A stretch of 64,000 nucleotides of DNA from Ophiodon elongatus (Eukaryota > Chordata > Actinopteri > Perciformes > Hexagrammidae), in NCBI GenBank assembly GCA_016806645.1, contig JACSYO010001795.1, forward strand, positions 313,501-377,500, in the 5' to 3' direction. Under the pieces are notes generated by a model. The model saw only the letters and a program-made list of their open reading frames with translations, made no database searches and was not told the origin of the DNA. Both the position numbers and the translations under genes were made by a program. Shown here piece by piece: positions 36,870 to 48,339 of the stretch. Positions within the stretch are counted from its first letter, which is position 1; each line of letters begins with the position of its first letter.

Positions 36870-37250
36870 TTTCTGTAGTTTATTTCTCCTCCAGTGTTCC
36901 TGTACTTTCTTTGCCCATCCACACACCTGCTCCGCATTAAGCTCGTTAAGTCTTTCTCAGCCAATCAGCTCCTATCCGGTTCTCAGTGTTTTTACCCGGC
37001 CTATCGGCTCGCTGCCCTGCCTAAACGCCTCATTCCTTCACTTGAGCTCCGCCCATCTCTCCACCTGTACTCCACCCTCCTCTCCTCAGATTAGCTTGTG
37101 GCTTTCAGCTCAGTCTTTGCGGACTGCTTGGTTTAGCTTTAGCCTCGTCTGCACAAACAATGAACTGAGAGGCTGTTTTCTTCCTTGTTGCCCTCAGTCT
37201 CTTGCATCAGGCTCCACCTGCTACACTGTTCTTGACAAACGTTCACTTAA
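36870..37250 (+). mobile_element. Possible degraded LTR
   Basis: Composition and phrases such as CAGCCAATCAGCTCC, ACCCGGCCTATCGGCTCG and GCATCAGGCTCCACCTG resemble fish Gypsy-type LTRs as I recall them. No TG...CA ends or target duplication could be fixed. A 180-codon frame across it (36859-37401) shows no domain and is probably chance. Confidence 0.25.
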
Positions 37251-37682
37251 GACTCAAGTTTGTTTAAAAACCTCATTCTGTTCTGTAGATTTACTGATTC
37301 TTAGACAGAGCAGACAGATGGAGGACGTTGTAGTGTGCGTGTGGCAATGGCATGGCTTCAATGGCTTCCTCCATATTTGTTTGTCTATGTTCATATACTA
37401 AGGAAAGCCTCTTTGTCAACGAAACTCTTAAAGAGCCTCAAATAAATAAAAAATAGGATCGTCTTTTATGGCAATTAACCTACAATATGAGCATGAATTA
37501 ATCAGGCATCTTCTGTAGTATTGACAAACATAAAAAGCATAAGAAACTTAAGGTAATCTTTGTAGGTTTTTAACTGCAGTAGTGCTGCACAGCTGTCGAC
37601 TTAGTGGGTATACACAATATAGATATTTAATATCTCAACAATCTAGTCGTCACGGCTCTGCTGTGACTCCAGCCCTTTTCTG

Positions 37683-37800
37683 GTGTGCGTGCGTGAGTGC
37701 GTGCGTGCGCGTGGGAATATGCGTGTACGTGCGTGCGCGCGTGCGCGTGCGTGTGCGTGCGTGTGGGAATATGCGTGCGTGTGTGTGCGTGTGCGTGCGC
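37683..37800. repeat. GCGTGC/GTGCGC alternating tract
   Basis: Irregular (GC,GT)n sequence of about 118 bases, rich in CpG and strictly alternating over long stretches, with two GGGAATATGCGTG blocks. Z-DNA prone. It abuts the 10-bp array. Confidence 0.95.
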
Positions 37801-39323
37801 CCCTCACACCCCTCACGCCCCTCACGCCGCCTCACGCCCCTCACGCCCCTCACGCCGCCTCACGCCCCTCACGCCCCTCACGCCCCTCACGCCGCCTCAC
37901 GCCCCTCACGCCCCTCACGCCGCCTCACGCCCCTCACGCCGCCTCACGCCCCTCACGCCCCTCACGCCCCTCACGCCGCCTCACACCCCTCACGCGCTCA
38001 CGCCTCACGCTCACCTCCGCCCCTCACGCCGCCTCACGCCCCTCACGCTCACGCTCACGCCCCTCCGCCCTCCGCCGCCTCCGCCCTCCGCCGCCTCACG
38101 CCCCTCACGCCCCTCACGCCCCTCACGCCGCCTCACGCCCCTCACGCCGCCTCACGCCCCTCGCCCCTCACACGCCCCTCCGCCCCTCACGCCGCCTCAC
38201 GCCCCTCACGCCGCCTCACGCCCCTCACGCCCCTCACGCCCCTCCGCCCCTCTCCGCCCCTCACGCCGCCTCACGCCCCTCTCCGCCCCTCACGCCGCCT
38301 CCGCCCCTCACACCCCTCACGCCGCCTCACGCCCCTCACGCCGCCTCCGCCCCTCACGCCCCTCACGCCGCCTCCGCCCCTCACGCCCCTCACGCCCCTC
38401 ACGCCCCTCACGCCGCCTCCGCCCCTCACACCCCTCACGCCGCCTCACGCCGCCTCACGCCCCTCCGCCCTCACGCCCCTCACGCCCCTCCGCCCCTCAC
38501 GCCCCTCACGCCCCTCCGCCCCTCACGCCGCCTCACGCCTCTCACGCCCCTCACGCCCCTCACGCCTCTCACGCCCCTCAATCGCCTCACGCCTCTCCGC
38601 CCCTCAATCGCCTCACACCTCTCCGCCCTCCGCCCCTCACGCCTCTCACGCCCCTCACGCCGCCTCCGCCCTCACACCCCTCCGCCCCTCACGCCGCCTC
38701 ACGCCCCTCACGCCGCCTCACGCCGCCTCACGCCCCTCACGCCGCCTCCGCCCCTCACGCCGCCTCCGCCCCTCCGCCCCTCACGCCCCTCACGCCGCCT
38801 CCGCCCCTCCACGCCGCCTCACGCCCCTCACGCCGCCTCCGCCCCTCCGCCCCTCCACGCCCCTCACGCCCCTCACGCCGCCTCCGCCCCTCACGCCGCC
38901 TCACGCCCCTCTCACACCCCTCACGCCCCTCACGCCGCCTCACGCCCCTCACGCCGCCTCCGCCCCTCCGCCCCTCATGCCCCTCACACCCCCTCACGCC
39001 GCCTCACGCCCCTCACGCCGCCTCACGCCCCTCACGCCCCTCCGCCCCTCCGCCCCTCACGCCTCTCCGCCCCTCCGCCCCCTCACGCCCCTCACGCCCC
39101 TCACGCCGCCTCACGCCTCTCACGCCCCTCAATCGCCTCACGCCTCTCACGCCCCTCAATCGCCTCACGCCTCTCACGCCCCTCAATCGCCTCACGCCTC
39201 TCACGCCCCTCAATCGCCTCACACCTCTCACGCCTCTCACGCCCCTCACACCTCTCACGCCTCTCACGCCCCTCACGCCGCCTCACGCCCCTCACGCCCC
39301 TCACGCCCCTCACGCCCCTCCCT
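37801..39323. repeat. GC-rich 10-bp minisatellite, about 150 units
   Basis: Reiterates CCCCTCACGC with CGCCTCACGC and shortened CCGCCCCT variants for 1.5 kb. No unit variant supplies a stop codon, so all three plus frames stay open for 566-607 codons (Leu-Thr-Pro, His-Ala-Pro and Arg-Pro-Ser repeats) and several minus frames are open too; none is a gene. The minus strand reads GGGGCGTGAGGGG repeatedly, a strong G-quadruplex pattern, and almost every unit has a CpG. Towards 39131-39220 a 27-bp higher-order unit appears. Confidence 0.98.
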
Positions 39324-39452
39324 GTATTCTCCCCCAGCTCCACAAGCCACCGGCCCGTTCCTCGTCTATCATCTGGCTCCTCCCCCATCAACCATGACCA
39401 ATTAAAACCCATTCCGTCTCCGAGCTTTTGGGTCCAGTACAACTAACCGTAA
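39324..39452 (+). mobile_element. Possible LTR 3' end next to the array
   Basis: CCACAAGCCACCGGCCCGTTC, GACCAATTAAAACCCATTC and TTTTGGGTCCAGTACAACTA, ending CCGTAACA, resemble the end of a fish LTR as I recall it. No matching left end is identified. Confidence 0.25.
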
Positions 39453-39549
39453 CACTCGTACCATTTACACTTTAGATGGAATGACATTCAAGCAAAAAGT
39501 CGAACATTGTGTCCACCAATAGACACAATTACATACATACACGGAAGCT

Positions 39550-39860
39550 GGCATTTCCTCCTAAAATGTAAGATAACAATTGAGCAGCAGCTCAGTGTTC
39601 TCTCACCCCGATATGTAAGCCTCTTTTCAATTATGCATTAAACCAATAAGACTGCTGATGTAAAAAATAAAAAAAATATCCCACCTCACGCTGTCCTTGC
39701 CTCTAGCAATATGCAAACTAATTCAAACTAACCTGATAAATAATTTCCATTCATGTTGCCCAGGTTCGATACTGATCATGTAATGTGTAATAACACAGCA
39801 TTCAAAATGCGTGCTAATTAAAATGGGAAAAAATAAATCTAATGAATGTGAAAGTACGGG
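39550..39860. promoter_or_regulatory. Candidate conserved non-coding element
   Basis: Unique, AT-rich sequence packed with homeodomain/POU-type sites: CAATTATGCATTAAACC near 39630, AATATGCAAACTAATTC near 39708 and GCGTGCTAATTAAAATG near 39810. No repeat or coding frame. Inferred from motif density only. Confidence 0.3.
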
Positions 39861-39897
39861 ACTACTTAAAGTGACGTCTGGAAAGAGAAGAAGCCAT

Positions 39898-39922
39898 CGC
39901 TAACTGCAATAAGCAGTTAGCG
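39898..39922. repeat. 10-bp stem hairpin
   Basis: CGCTAACTGC, loop AATAA, and its exact complement GCAGTTAGCG. Confidence 0.9.
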
Positions 39923-39969
39923 CCACAGATGGAGAAAAACCGGAGTTCCTAACGAGCACATCTTCCCTT

Positions 39970-40330
39970 GAGCAGCTGTTTCGTGTCCGGCCTCGTCATA
40001 CCTGCCTTTGTGGTGACAATCCTCATGGTCTTGTTACCAACCATAGTGTTTCCCTCCTTATTCCAGTTCCCTACCCACTCCAACTGTGCCTTGTCTTGTG
40101 ATCTTGTAATTCCCAGCATTGAAGCCGTTGCTCCTCATGTTGTATGCCTGTCTGAGTTTTCCAGTGTGTGTACTTTGTAGTCCTAGTTGTAAATTCAATT
40201 GGGTTATTAGATCCACCTGGCTGCTTAAAACGTGTCAGAATGGACCAAATGTGGACCCAGCAGAGCAACGCCCTTATTCCCAAGAGGTTTGTGAGTTTGC
40301 TCCATGGAAACAGGAGTAGAACAGACATTC
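39970..40330 (+). mobile_element. Possible LTR end plus leader of an LTR retrotransposon
   Basis: The order CTTGTCTTGTGATC, CCCAGCATTGAAGCCGTTGC, TAGATCCACCTGGCTGC and then ACGTGTCAGAATGGACC, followed by GTGGACCCAGCAGAGCAAC, resembles a Gypsy-type U5, primer-binding region and gag start as I recall them. No second LTR, target duplication or pol domain is present, so it is at best a short decayed fragment. Confidence 0.3.
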
Positions 40331-41545
40331 CCATTCAAATCAGGTCGGAGCAGCAGCCATTTTAATGTGTACCATTGCGACTGCTGTCGGGAGGCTAACG
40401 ACTGTATGAACTAAACGGGCTTACTGTAACTCGTGGACTCACTGAAGTGAGGTTTGCAGTAAGGACAGCAGCGCGGTGGAGTCGTATCATTACGACGCAC
40501 AACGAGCCACAGTTGATGTAAATGTTTCATCCACACACTCTCATTGCTATGAGGGATTGTTTTCTGTACAGTGTAGTATTAAACCAACCCAGCTATATTG
40601 CTCAGTGCTTTGTTGCTTCACTGGTAACAAAAAGTGAACAAATAGTCCGAACAGCGGGCTGGGTGTCATGGTTCCTCCCGCCCCACTCCGGAGAAGAACA
40701 AGCCACCTAGCTAACTAGCCAGTCATCTCGGAGTTGCGTCTGCTCCCTCTCCGGCGAGGTGGCTCAACACCTTGCGGCCAAAACAACTAACAACAACCGC
40801 TATTTACTTTTGTACGAGTAAAATGACCATGGAAAGCAATATGGTTAGATTTGACTACGGCACAACTCATTGCGAGCCTGTCCTGAGCCTGCTTCCTGGG
40901 AACCAAAATGGCCCTGGGAGGTCCTCGAAGTGTCCGCCAGACTCCCAGGCTTGGTGAGAAGAAGCCCAGTGTCTCTTATGCCATTGTTACCGGGCCGGTC
41001 CAGAGACTGGTCAAAGTAGGAAAAGCCCAGGTGAAATTGGTAACATTTACAGTGGCTCAGTGCCATTAAGTGTCCCAGAAAGGTATTCCAGTGGGCCAGC
41101 ATGAATAATACCATCCATCATAATTAAATACACGTGCTTTTCCTGCTATGACGTGACTGCATGTCTGCTGTATAAAAAAAGGTGTATTGCCATGTGGAGT
41201 ACTTAAACTGTGCCTGCAAGAGGCCTTTTTTTTCACAGCAGCCATTGTAGCGCAAACACATGTATAATTAACAACATTAATAACTATAGTCTGTGAGCTT
41301 ATCCAGCCGGCGTGATATGTATGCATTCCTTTGTACCCCTTACACACACATGCGTGGGTGTGCGCGTGTGAGTGTGCCGTCTGTACATATGTTGGTGTGT
41401 GTGTGTGCGCATTGCGAGAAAGCCATCATCTTTCACAATACGAGCCAATTTCATCCAATAAGGCAACGGAGAGTGAGATGAGTGAGCGTTCTGTTTCAAT
41501 TCTCCTTGAAAACACAAACCCACTCACTTTCACCCCCCTACCCCC
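40331..41545. other. Unique DNA, no gene seen
   Basis: Frames of 93 codons or less, no repeat recognised. Short GT-rich stretch at 41345-41410. Confidence 0.45.
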
Positions 41546-41546
41546 A

Positions 41547-41608
<62 letters not shown>
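41546..41608. repeat. (CA)n microsatellite
   Basis: Pure CA run of about 31 repeats, preceded by a C-rich stretch. Confidence 0.98.
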
Positions 41609-41611
<3 letters not shown>

Positions 41612-42654
41612 TCAAGGTCAGAATGTAAAGCGAAGCGATGAGGTGTTTCCCTGTGCCATCTGTCTGCCTCATATATACATACGTCTCACTTGTTGTTGCA
41701 TCCTGCGCCTCTTCCCTCTTCCTCGTGTTCTTATGTGCTTTTGGCTGCCTTTGGACCTCACACTATTCTTTTAGCGTCGTTTGCTCTTCTTATTTTCTTA
41801 TGGTGTTAATTTATCATCGGCAAGCCAACAGGCCTTTTTTTCGGCAGCAGCCATTTTGAGTTGGCATCGCGGAGGAAAAGCACATTAGAAACAAATGTCG
41901 TTAACCATGGCTCTGTTCTATTCAGGCGTCCCAGTAAGCCATGACAGCTTGACAGTGAGCGAGCGCGCAACAACGCCAGGAACCTCAAACTGAAGGAGCT
42001 TAATGGAAACCAGCCATCATTCATTTTATGATTTACACCTGTTCTCTTCCTACCGTAGTCTGAGCAGCTCCACTGGAGTGGGGCTGTCAGTTCTCCCTAG
42101 AAAATCAAACATCTGTTTGAACACAAAGAAGCAGTTTATCTTTAATATTTCATCATCATTGTGAGCCGTTTATTTATTTTTTTCCTAATGACAAACTCTG
42201 ATAATGCTCCTTCACGTGTTTGTTTAATTTATACTTATTTACGTCACACCCCCATGAAGATAGCAGTTGTAGAGCAACAGTTGTAGAGGGGCGAGTGTTT
42301 GCTATGTATGTTTTTGTTTGCCCAAAAACTAGCAAACCTCACCGTGAAAGATCAACAGAGGGGCAGGACTTACAGAAAATCTGTCTGCTACTTCAGCACC
42401 AAGGACAGCGCCATGGATTTCTCAACACAGCCCAGTTTGGCTGCTGATATTTCAGAGTCATGGTCGGGGGCCACCGATTCTAACTTACACAAACCGGAGT
42501 CAGATAAAAGATGGATGACTCAGGAGGACTAGATTAAGGGAGGTAGTTAAACTACCCCTCTGGCCCTGCACTCTATCTGCTGAGAGGGGATGGGAAAGGA
42601 AGATGGCAGGTTAACAAGCGGCATTCAGTTTGCTTAAAAAGGGGATGACATCCC
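41609..42654. other. Unique DNA, no gene seen
   Basis: No exon or repeat recognised; frames are under 80 codons. Confidence 0.45.
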
Positions 42655-43121
42655 CCCCAGGCAGCAACCTCCGGTTCTGACGAAGGAAGCCAATGTGGAA
42701 GTGTCTTTAAAACGTGCATTATCTCTACTGACCAGAAGGGGGCGACAAAAAAAAGTCTTATCATATAGAAGAAAATGACTCTACTTCTCTCTTGATTTAT
42801 TCCCTCAGTAAACATTGTAAACATGAGTTTATGTCTCAATCTCTAGTTTCAAGTCTTCTTCAATACAGCATGATGTTCATTTATTAAATTATGGTCCATT
42901 TAGAGTCAGATATACACAAAGTGGAAATGCTTTAGGGCGGGGCTTACTGTGATCGGCAGGGCGCTGCCGACACCAGAGCCGTGTATATATACGACGTCTC
43001 TACGTCACGGCCGCAGTACAAATATGGTCACTTTTCGTTCACTGGTCGCAAAAAGCCAAGATAGCAACAGCTGTAATCCAAGATGGTCACAATGACTACG
43101 TCAACTTGTTATTTACAGTCT
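42655..43121 (-). repeat. Family A dispersed repeat, reverse copy
   Basis: The reverse complement starts AGACTGTAAATAACAAG, carries GACCATCTTGGATTACAG, runs through the well-conserved internal block (42780-42900) and ends AGAACCGGAGGTTGCTGCC. The head is diverged, with the CRE lost. Confidence 0.8.
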
Positions 43122-43208
43122 ACCTGTACCCCCCACCCCCCCATCCCTCAATCTGCCTGAACCCTCTAGCGACCAAATGTATGGCATCTGAGGAGTCAGG
43201 CGTCAGCG

Positions 43209-43249
43209 CGTTAATAAAGTGAGTCCGTCACGGACTCACTTTATTAACG
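43209..43249. repeat. 41-bp perfect palindrome, 1-nt spacer
   Basis: CGTTAATAAAGTGAGTCCGT (43209-43228), a single C, and the exact complement at 43230-43249. A 20-bp perfect stem with almost no loop is very unlikely by chance. No feature of the family A copy explains it. Confidence 0.97.
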
Positions 43250-43513
43250 TTCAGATTGCTCCACATTGGTGAGAGATTTTCTTCATCAAAGAAAAATGTC
43301 AGCCCTCAGGAGAGGAGTGTTCTATTATGCTCTTGGTAATTTCTTCAACAGAGAGTAAAAAATGTTGTTCAAATTACTAAATGCACTCTGGCATTGCAAC
43401 CGTAGAACTTAATGTGTGGGGAGTGAAGAGCACACATTCTCCTATTTGACATATTTGCACAAGATTTGGCCTTTCTCTTAAAATAAAACCAAATAAATGC
43501 AAGCTGGACTTGA

Positions 43514-43515
<2 letters not shown>

Positions 43516-43583
<68 letters not shown>

Positions 43584-43595
43584 GTGCACACACAC
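43516..43595. repeat. (AC)n microsatellite, interrupted near its end
   Basis: About 32 CA repeats, then GCACGTG and a further CA block. Confidence 0.97.
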
Positions 43596-43599
43596 TGAG

Positions 43600-46014
43600 C
43601 AGTGAGACAAATTACCACATCTCCCCGCCATACAGCCAATAATTGCACACCATTAAATGTCGGCACAGCGGCATGCTGAGTGGGAAACTGTGTGACGTAG
43701 GTTGTCTGTGTATACACGGGGAACTGTAAAAACTATGTGTGCACATATAAACTCAGTGGGTGCACATTTAAATACGTGGCTATGTGATTGTGGGATTGTG
43801 GGAATCATATTGTTTAAACTTGTTTAATAAAAGAAGCTGGATATGCTTTTCTGTGTCAGACGTTTACATTCTTCATGAGGGTTTTTTTACAATGTTAAGT
43901 CTTCAACAGCAGGATTACCGACTAATGTGGGTGAATAGGAACCGAGAAGAAAAGGGAGTGAATGAGAAGATGTAAGACGAGACAAAGAGCAGCAGAGGAG
44001 CATCTATCAGGTGAAGACATCCACGTCCTCCAGACAAATGCATGGCTGCTCAGTTGTGTTGAGGCTCAGAAGCCTCAGCTTAGCTGGAGGGTTGGACACT
44101 GTCCATGGATGTGCTCCAGCACACGGCTTTAATTTACATCGTTGTTTTTCCTCAGTTACTTGAAAGTTAGTTCGGGTAAGATTTACTTTATTTTCTTTTC
44201 AAGACTCCAATCGTGTAGAATGGTTGAAAGGACCAGGGAGTCTGAACCATTCATCCTACAGCGTGAGCGCCTGTCCTCAGTGCTGCCAGGTGTGAGAGAC
44301 AATTGTGTGTGTGAATGTTGTAAAATGCATTCAAAAGAAAAAGGAACTGAGGGAACTAAAGCCGACACATATCAGAGGGTACGCCTGAAGGGAGAGCATC
44401 AGAGACCCCGTACCCTCGGCCCAGGCCTTACCTAAAGGCACTGATGACCGCTGTGTCATCCATATCATAAGACATCTCCTTTTCTTCTCTCTCTACCTTC
44501 AAACCAACAATAAATGTTGTTTTCTGGCTTTGACATCACCGGGTATTTATTTAATTTTTTTTGTGGAGAAAAACAGATCCGTAACTCTGTAACTGGAACC
44601 CCGTTGAAATATGATCCATATCATTTTACTATTTTTGTAAGAAAAAAAAAAACTATTTAAAAGAATAATGTTGTGTGATATTTGTATAAACTAGTTTAAT
44701 GCCACTTCAGAGCTGCGTGCTGTCAGGAACTGCTCATTGATTCCACGGAAGGGAATATAAATCCGGTTTTATTATTAGTATATCCGCTGGTGATATACTC
44801 AGTCTGCAAAGCCATGAAGCCATGCAAAATGATTGCGCAAATACCACAATACATGTACACCATGCAAAACTGCCATTCATAATCAGTTGAATGAAAGCTT
44901 TGTGTGTTGCCCTGCCCACCAATCATACAAGAAACGTCTCCCATGGATTAAATATATAATTATATCTGCATCTCACACATAATCTAAAGTGATCATAAGG
45001 CAACAACAGCAAGAGCAATACAGACGGAAACGTGCGGATTGAGAGAGAGTTTTAATATTCCACTCTTAGTGCTGTTGAGCCTGTTGTATTGTTCATCATA
45101 GATACTGGTGGAGCTCTCGGAGATAAACACACAGCGATGCCTCAGACCACCGCTGTGTTGTGGCCCATTAGAGAATGAATTCCTACACAATAAAAAAAAG
45201 AAGCTAATCATCTCATAAAACAGCCCAACACGTGATTTATTCCTTCAATAAAATCCTCCACAGTAAACAACGTAAACACAATATTAACTGGCTCGCTATG
45301 AGCTACTTGTTCTGCTGATAGACTGTTTATCTGTGCTGATACATAAACACTGCTAAACTATTATCTGAGAAAACTAAAACAAAAAACCCTGATATTTTGG
45401 TGTGATCTTTTTTAATATCCTTTTAAAGTAAAGCTCATATCCTTAGACAATAACAGGTCAACGTGAGTTATCGCTTCAAAACGCTGCTCTCGTCCCAACA
45501 TAAATGAATCTGTTAAAACGTCTTAATTAATTCAAGATAAATGATTCATAATGTGCCTTCGTCATCATAACTTCATGATATGCTCAGCGGAAGCCTTTCT
45601 GTTTGTGTTTTTGTGGTTGCTTGCGGACACGTGGGTTGTGAAACGATATCTGTGAGAACGATGTGTTTTAATGAGCCTGTCCCTGGAGTCCATCATTTAT
45701 TAGGATCCCGGGCTCGTTTCACTGAAGCTGGACTGTAAACAGACGAAGGCTCGACAAAGACGAAAATGAATTCCCCAATTATTTCTGCAGAACTGGTATC
45801 CAGCACTAATGGCTGCATTAGCCTCTCTGAGTTTTGTGTTAAATACATATTAAAAATGCAGCTGATTAATGTTCTCTAGTTTTTCAATAAAAGTATTGTA
45901 CAGCTTTCATTAAGACGAACATAAGGCCATGTCAGTTTAATAGCTTTGTGTAGTTATAAAAGACAACAGTAATTATCTGGTATTATACATACTTTTGTCA
46001 GAGGGAAATTAGTT
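43600..46014. other. Unique DNA; a conserved-looking stretch at 45480-45890
   Basis: No gene seen. The interval 45520-45880 contains TTAATTAATTC, a CACTAATGGCTGCATTAGCC block and CAGCTGATTAATG and could be regulatory, judged only on composition. Confidence 0.35.
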
Positions 46015-46017
46015 TTA

Positions 46018-46052
<35 letters not shown>

Positions 46053-46082
46053 GTATATATACATACATATGTATATATATGT
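46015..46082. repeat. (AT)n tract with palindromic TACATA steps
   Basis: Alternating AT interrupted by CATATA and GTATATATAC; self-complementary along most of its length. Confidence 0.95.
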
Positions 46083-46681
46083 GTTTGGATAATGGAAATG
46101 GTTTTAAATAGTATAACAAAATTGAATCTGTTGATTTTCCAGGTTCAAGTTAGTTCTCATATTTGATCAAATATAGTTTGTGACACACGGCTGTATGTAT
46201 CTCTGTGCTGTTATAAAGGATTTAAGATCCAATTATGTGGAAATAATATCAACAATGCAGTGTAGCTTCGCTGGGGCCTGTTTTCCCAGCAGGCCTTGCT
46301 GTTTGTTGCTTTGAGCTGAAATCACTGCAGTCTTTAGTTTCTCAGAATGTGAAATAGTGAAATAGCGTATGGTATGCCATAAACCAAGATGGCGATGTTA
46401 TCTTTCAGTCACTGTTGCAATTCAGAATGTGTCTCTTTATGTTGCTGCATTATTTAGCATCCTGACTGGGACACTGCTCCTAAACCTGACTCACTCACAT
46501 GCAGCAGCTCTGACTGGCTGCTGTGGATTCCATGCTGTAGGTCTCCTATGATATATTATAGAGCGATACTATAGGCGACAAATAACACGGGAAATCACAT
46601 TTAGTATTAACACTATGGGTAAATATACAAACGCACCACCATAATCCTGTAATGTTTAAACTGGAATAGTATTGGAGTATT

Positions 46682-46735
46682 AGATAGATAGATACTTTAT
46701 TAATCCGGCAAGGGGAAATTTATGGGCCTACTATA
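46682..46735 (-). mobile_element. L2-type 3' tail fragment with (ATCT)n end
   Basis: Plus-strand TAGATAGATAGATACTTTAT followed by TAATCCGGCAAGGGGAAATT is the complement of a typical fish L2/SINE 3' tail (hairpin, AATAAAGT, ATCT repeats). Related to 4325-4432. Confidence 0.65.
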
Positions 46736-46739
46736 CATG

Positions 46740-48335
46740 ATGCATTGACCAAGTACTGTGCCCAATAACAATAAAATCACAACTGATTATGACTGACTCA
46801 GTACAATATGGTTAAAGAAATAAACAAAAAAATAGGAATAAGTAGCAAGATATTGCTGGTACCAACATGTGAATAAGGGAGTACTGGCACGTATTTTTGT
46901 TCACTTAAAGCACTGACCCAAAGGATACAGTAAACTTACTATGAACATGTCCAGGGGACTATTTCTCAACTATTATCACCCTACTTTTTCATTGATTAAG
47001 AACAAATCCTTGTTGAAAGCATAAAAAGAAACAAAAGAAACCTAACCCTCAAAAAAAAAGAATCCACCGAAGACCACCATTTTCTTGCTGGCCGAGCATC
47101 TATCTTACAGAGACAAGCTCTTGTATTTATTGTATTAAGTGTTTAGGGAAAGATTCATTTAATTTAAACGTCAAGATTACGAACTTGGTTTTGGTAAATG
47201 GTTCAAGTGGCCACTGATCAATGTCAGGGATAACTCAATGATAAATGGCACATACTGTACATCAAACATGAAAATTGATGACAAATCAAAAATTTCAGAC
47301 GAGAAGCTCTATGAAATGGCGCCTTCCTGGGCTTTTTGCATTTGCGTTATTCCTTTTGCATTTGTTTGACCCTTCTCAGCCACCATTATTCCGTAGAAGT
47401 TACTTTACAAAACCAGTAGAGGGAATCCCCTTCTCTACTTCTGAACAGAAAAAAGAAATGTGAATGTGCATACTTATCACTGTATTTCTCAACTTGATAG
47501 TAGTTACTATTGTAACATGGGTGCGTACCATGTGACTACCACACTAGTTTAATATCGGGCTCTTCCAGGAACAAACAGTGAAGACAATCCAGATTAAGTT
47601 GCATTGCTATAAGAGCCCATTTTATATTTGAATCCATGCAGTGTTTATATTTACTAGTCTAAGCATTGCCCCCATGCCTTTGACAGATTGCACCGCCATG
47701 TGTTTTCTTACATCTGCACACTATTCAAAATGAATTATGGGGAATTTCAATAATATCAAACATGTCATGGCAGCTAGGAGCAATATGTAGATAAAGAACC
47801 GACTGAAGGCATCTCAATCTGGCTCTGCCAAAGCAACACAGTGCCTCAGGTTTGAATGTATCCCGACGCTAATGAAGCATTAGAATCAGCAGGTCCAAAA
47901 ATAATGAGCACGACAGTGACGCAGATTAGGTTGTTTACTAAACTTTGAAGATATTTAAGGGGAAAAACTTCATCCTTGGTTGAAACAATTCTCACGAAGG
48001 CGTGCTTCAACTCTTTACACCTCCAACACCAGCGTGCTAATTGGTGATGCTTCGACAGTGCTCATCACCTGGGGAGATTAAATGGTGTACACAATGCTTT
48101 ACAGTGGCACAGTGACTGACAGGGGACTTGGAGTTGAATGTAATATTATTAGAATTGGAATCATTTATTTAACTATACAGCATGTATGATTTATGTTTAA
48201 CAATGATGGATGATGTGTTAAAGAAGAGGGTATTTTTTTGCCAACGCGTGTAATTTATCATTTGTACATAAATGGATGTTTTTGGTTACAGGATTATTGA
48301 CACTATATGACTTTACGTGTTCAGAGTGACTGTTC
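46740..48335. other. Unique DNA; a conserved-looking stretch at 47690-48080
   Basis: No gene or repeat recognised. Around 47870-47910 GCTAATGAAGCATTAG is a 16-base near-palindrome of homeodomain-type half-sites, followed by AAAAATAATGAGCACGAC. Confidence 0.4.
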
Positions 48336-48339
48336 TTGT

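Noticed and set aside
36859..37401. 180-codon plus frame with hydrophobic start
   Set aside because: It looks like a signal peptide at first, but the rest is Ser/Leu/Cys-rich without a domain, overlaps LTR-like sequence and has no exon boundaries.
37582..39446. Three overlapping plus-strand open frames of 566-607 codons
   Set aside because: They are the three readings of a 10-bp tandem array without stop codons. Products are Pro/His/Arg/Ser/Leu low-complexity repeats, with no start context or splice signals.
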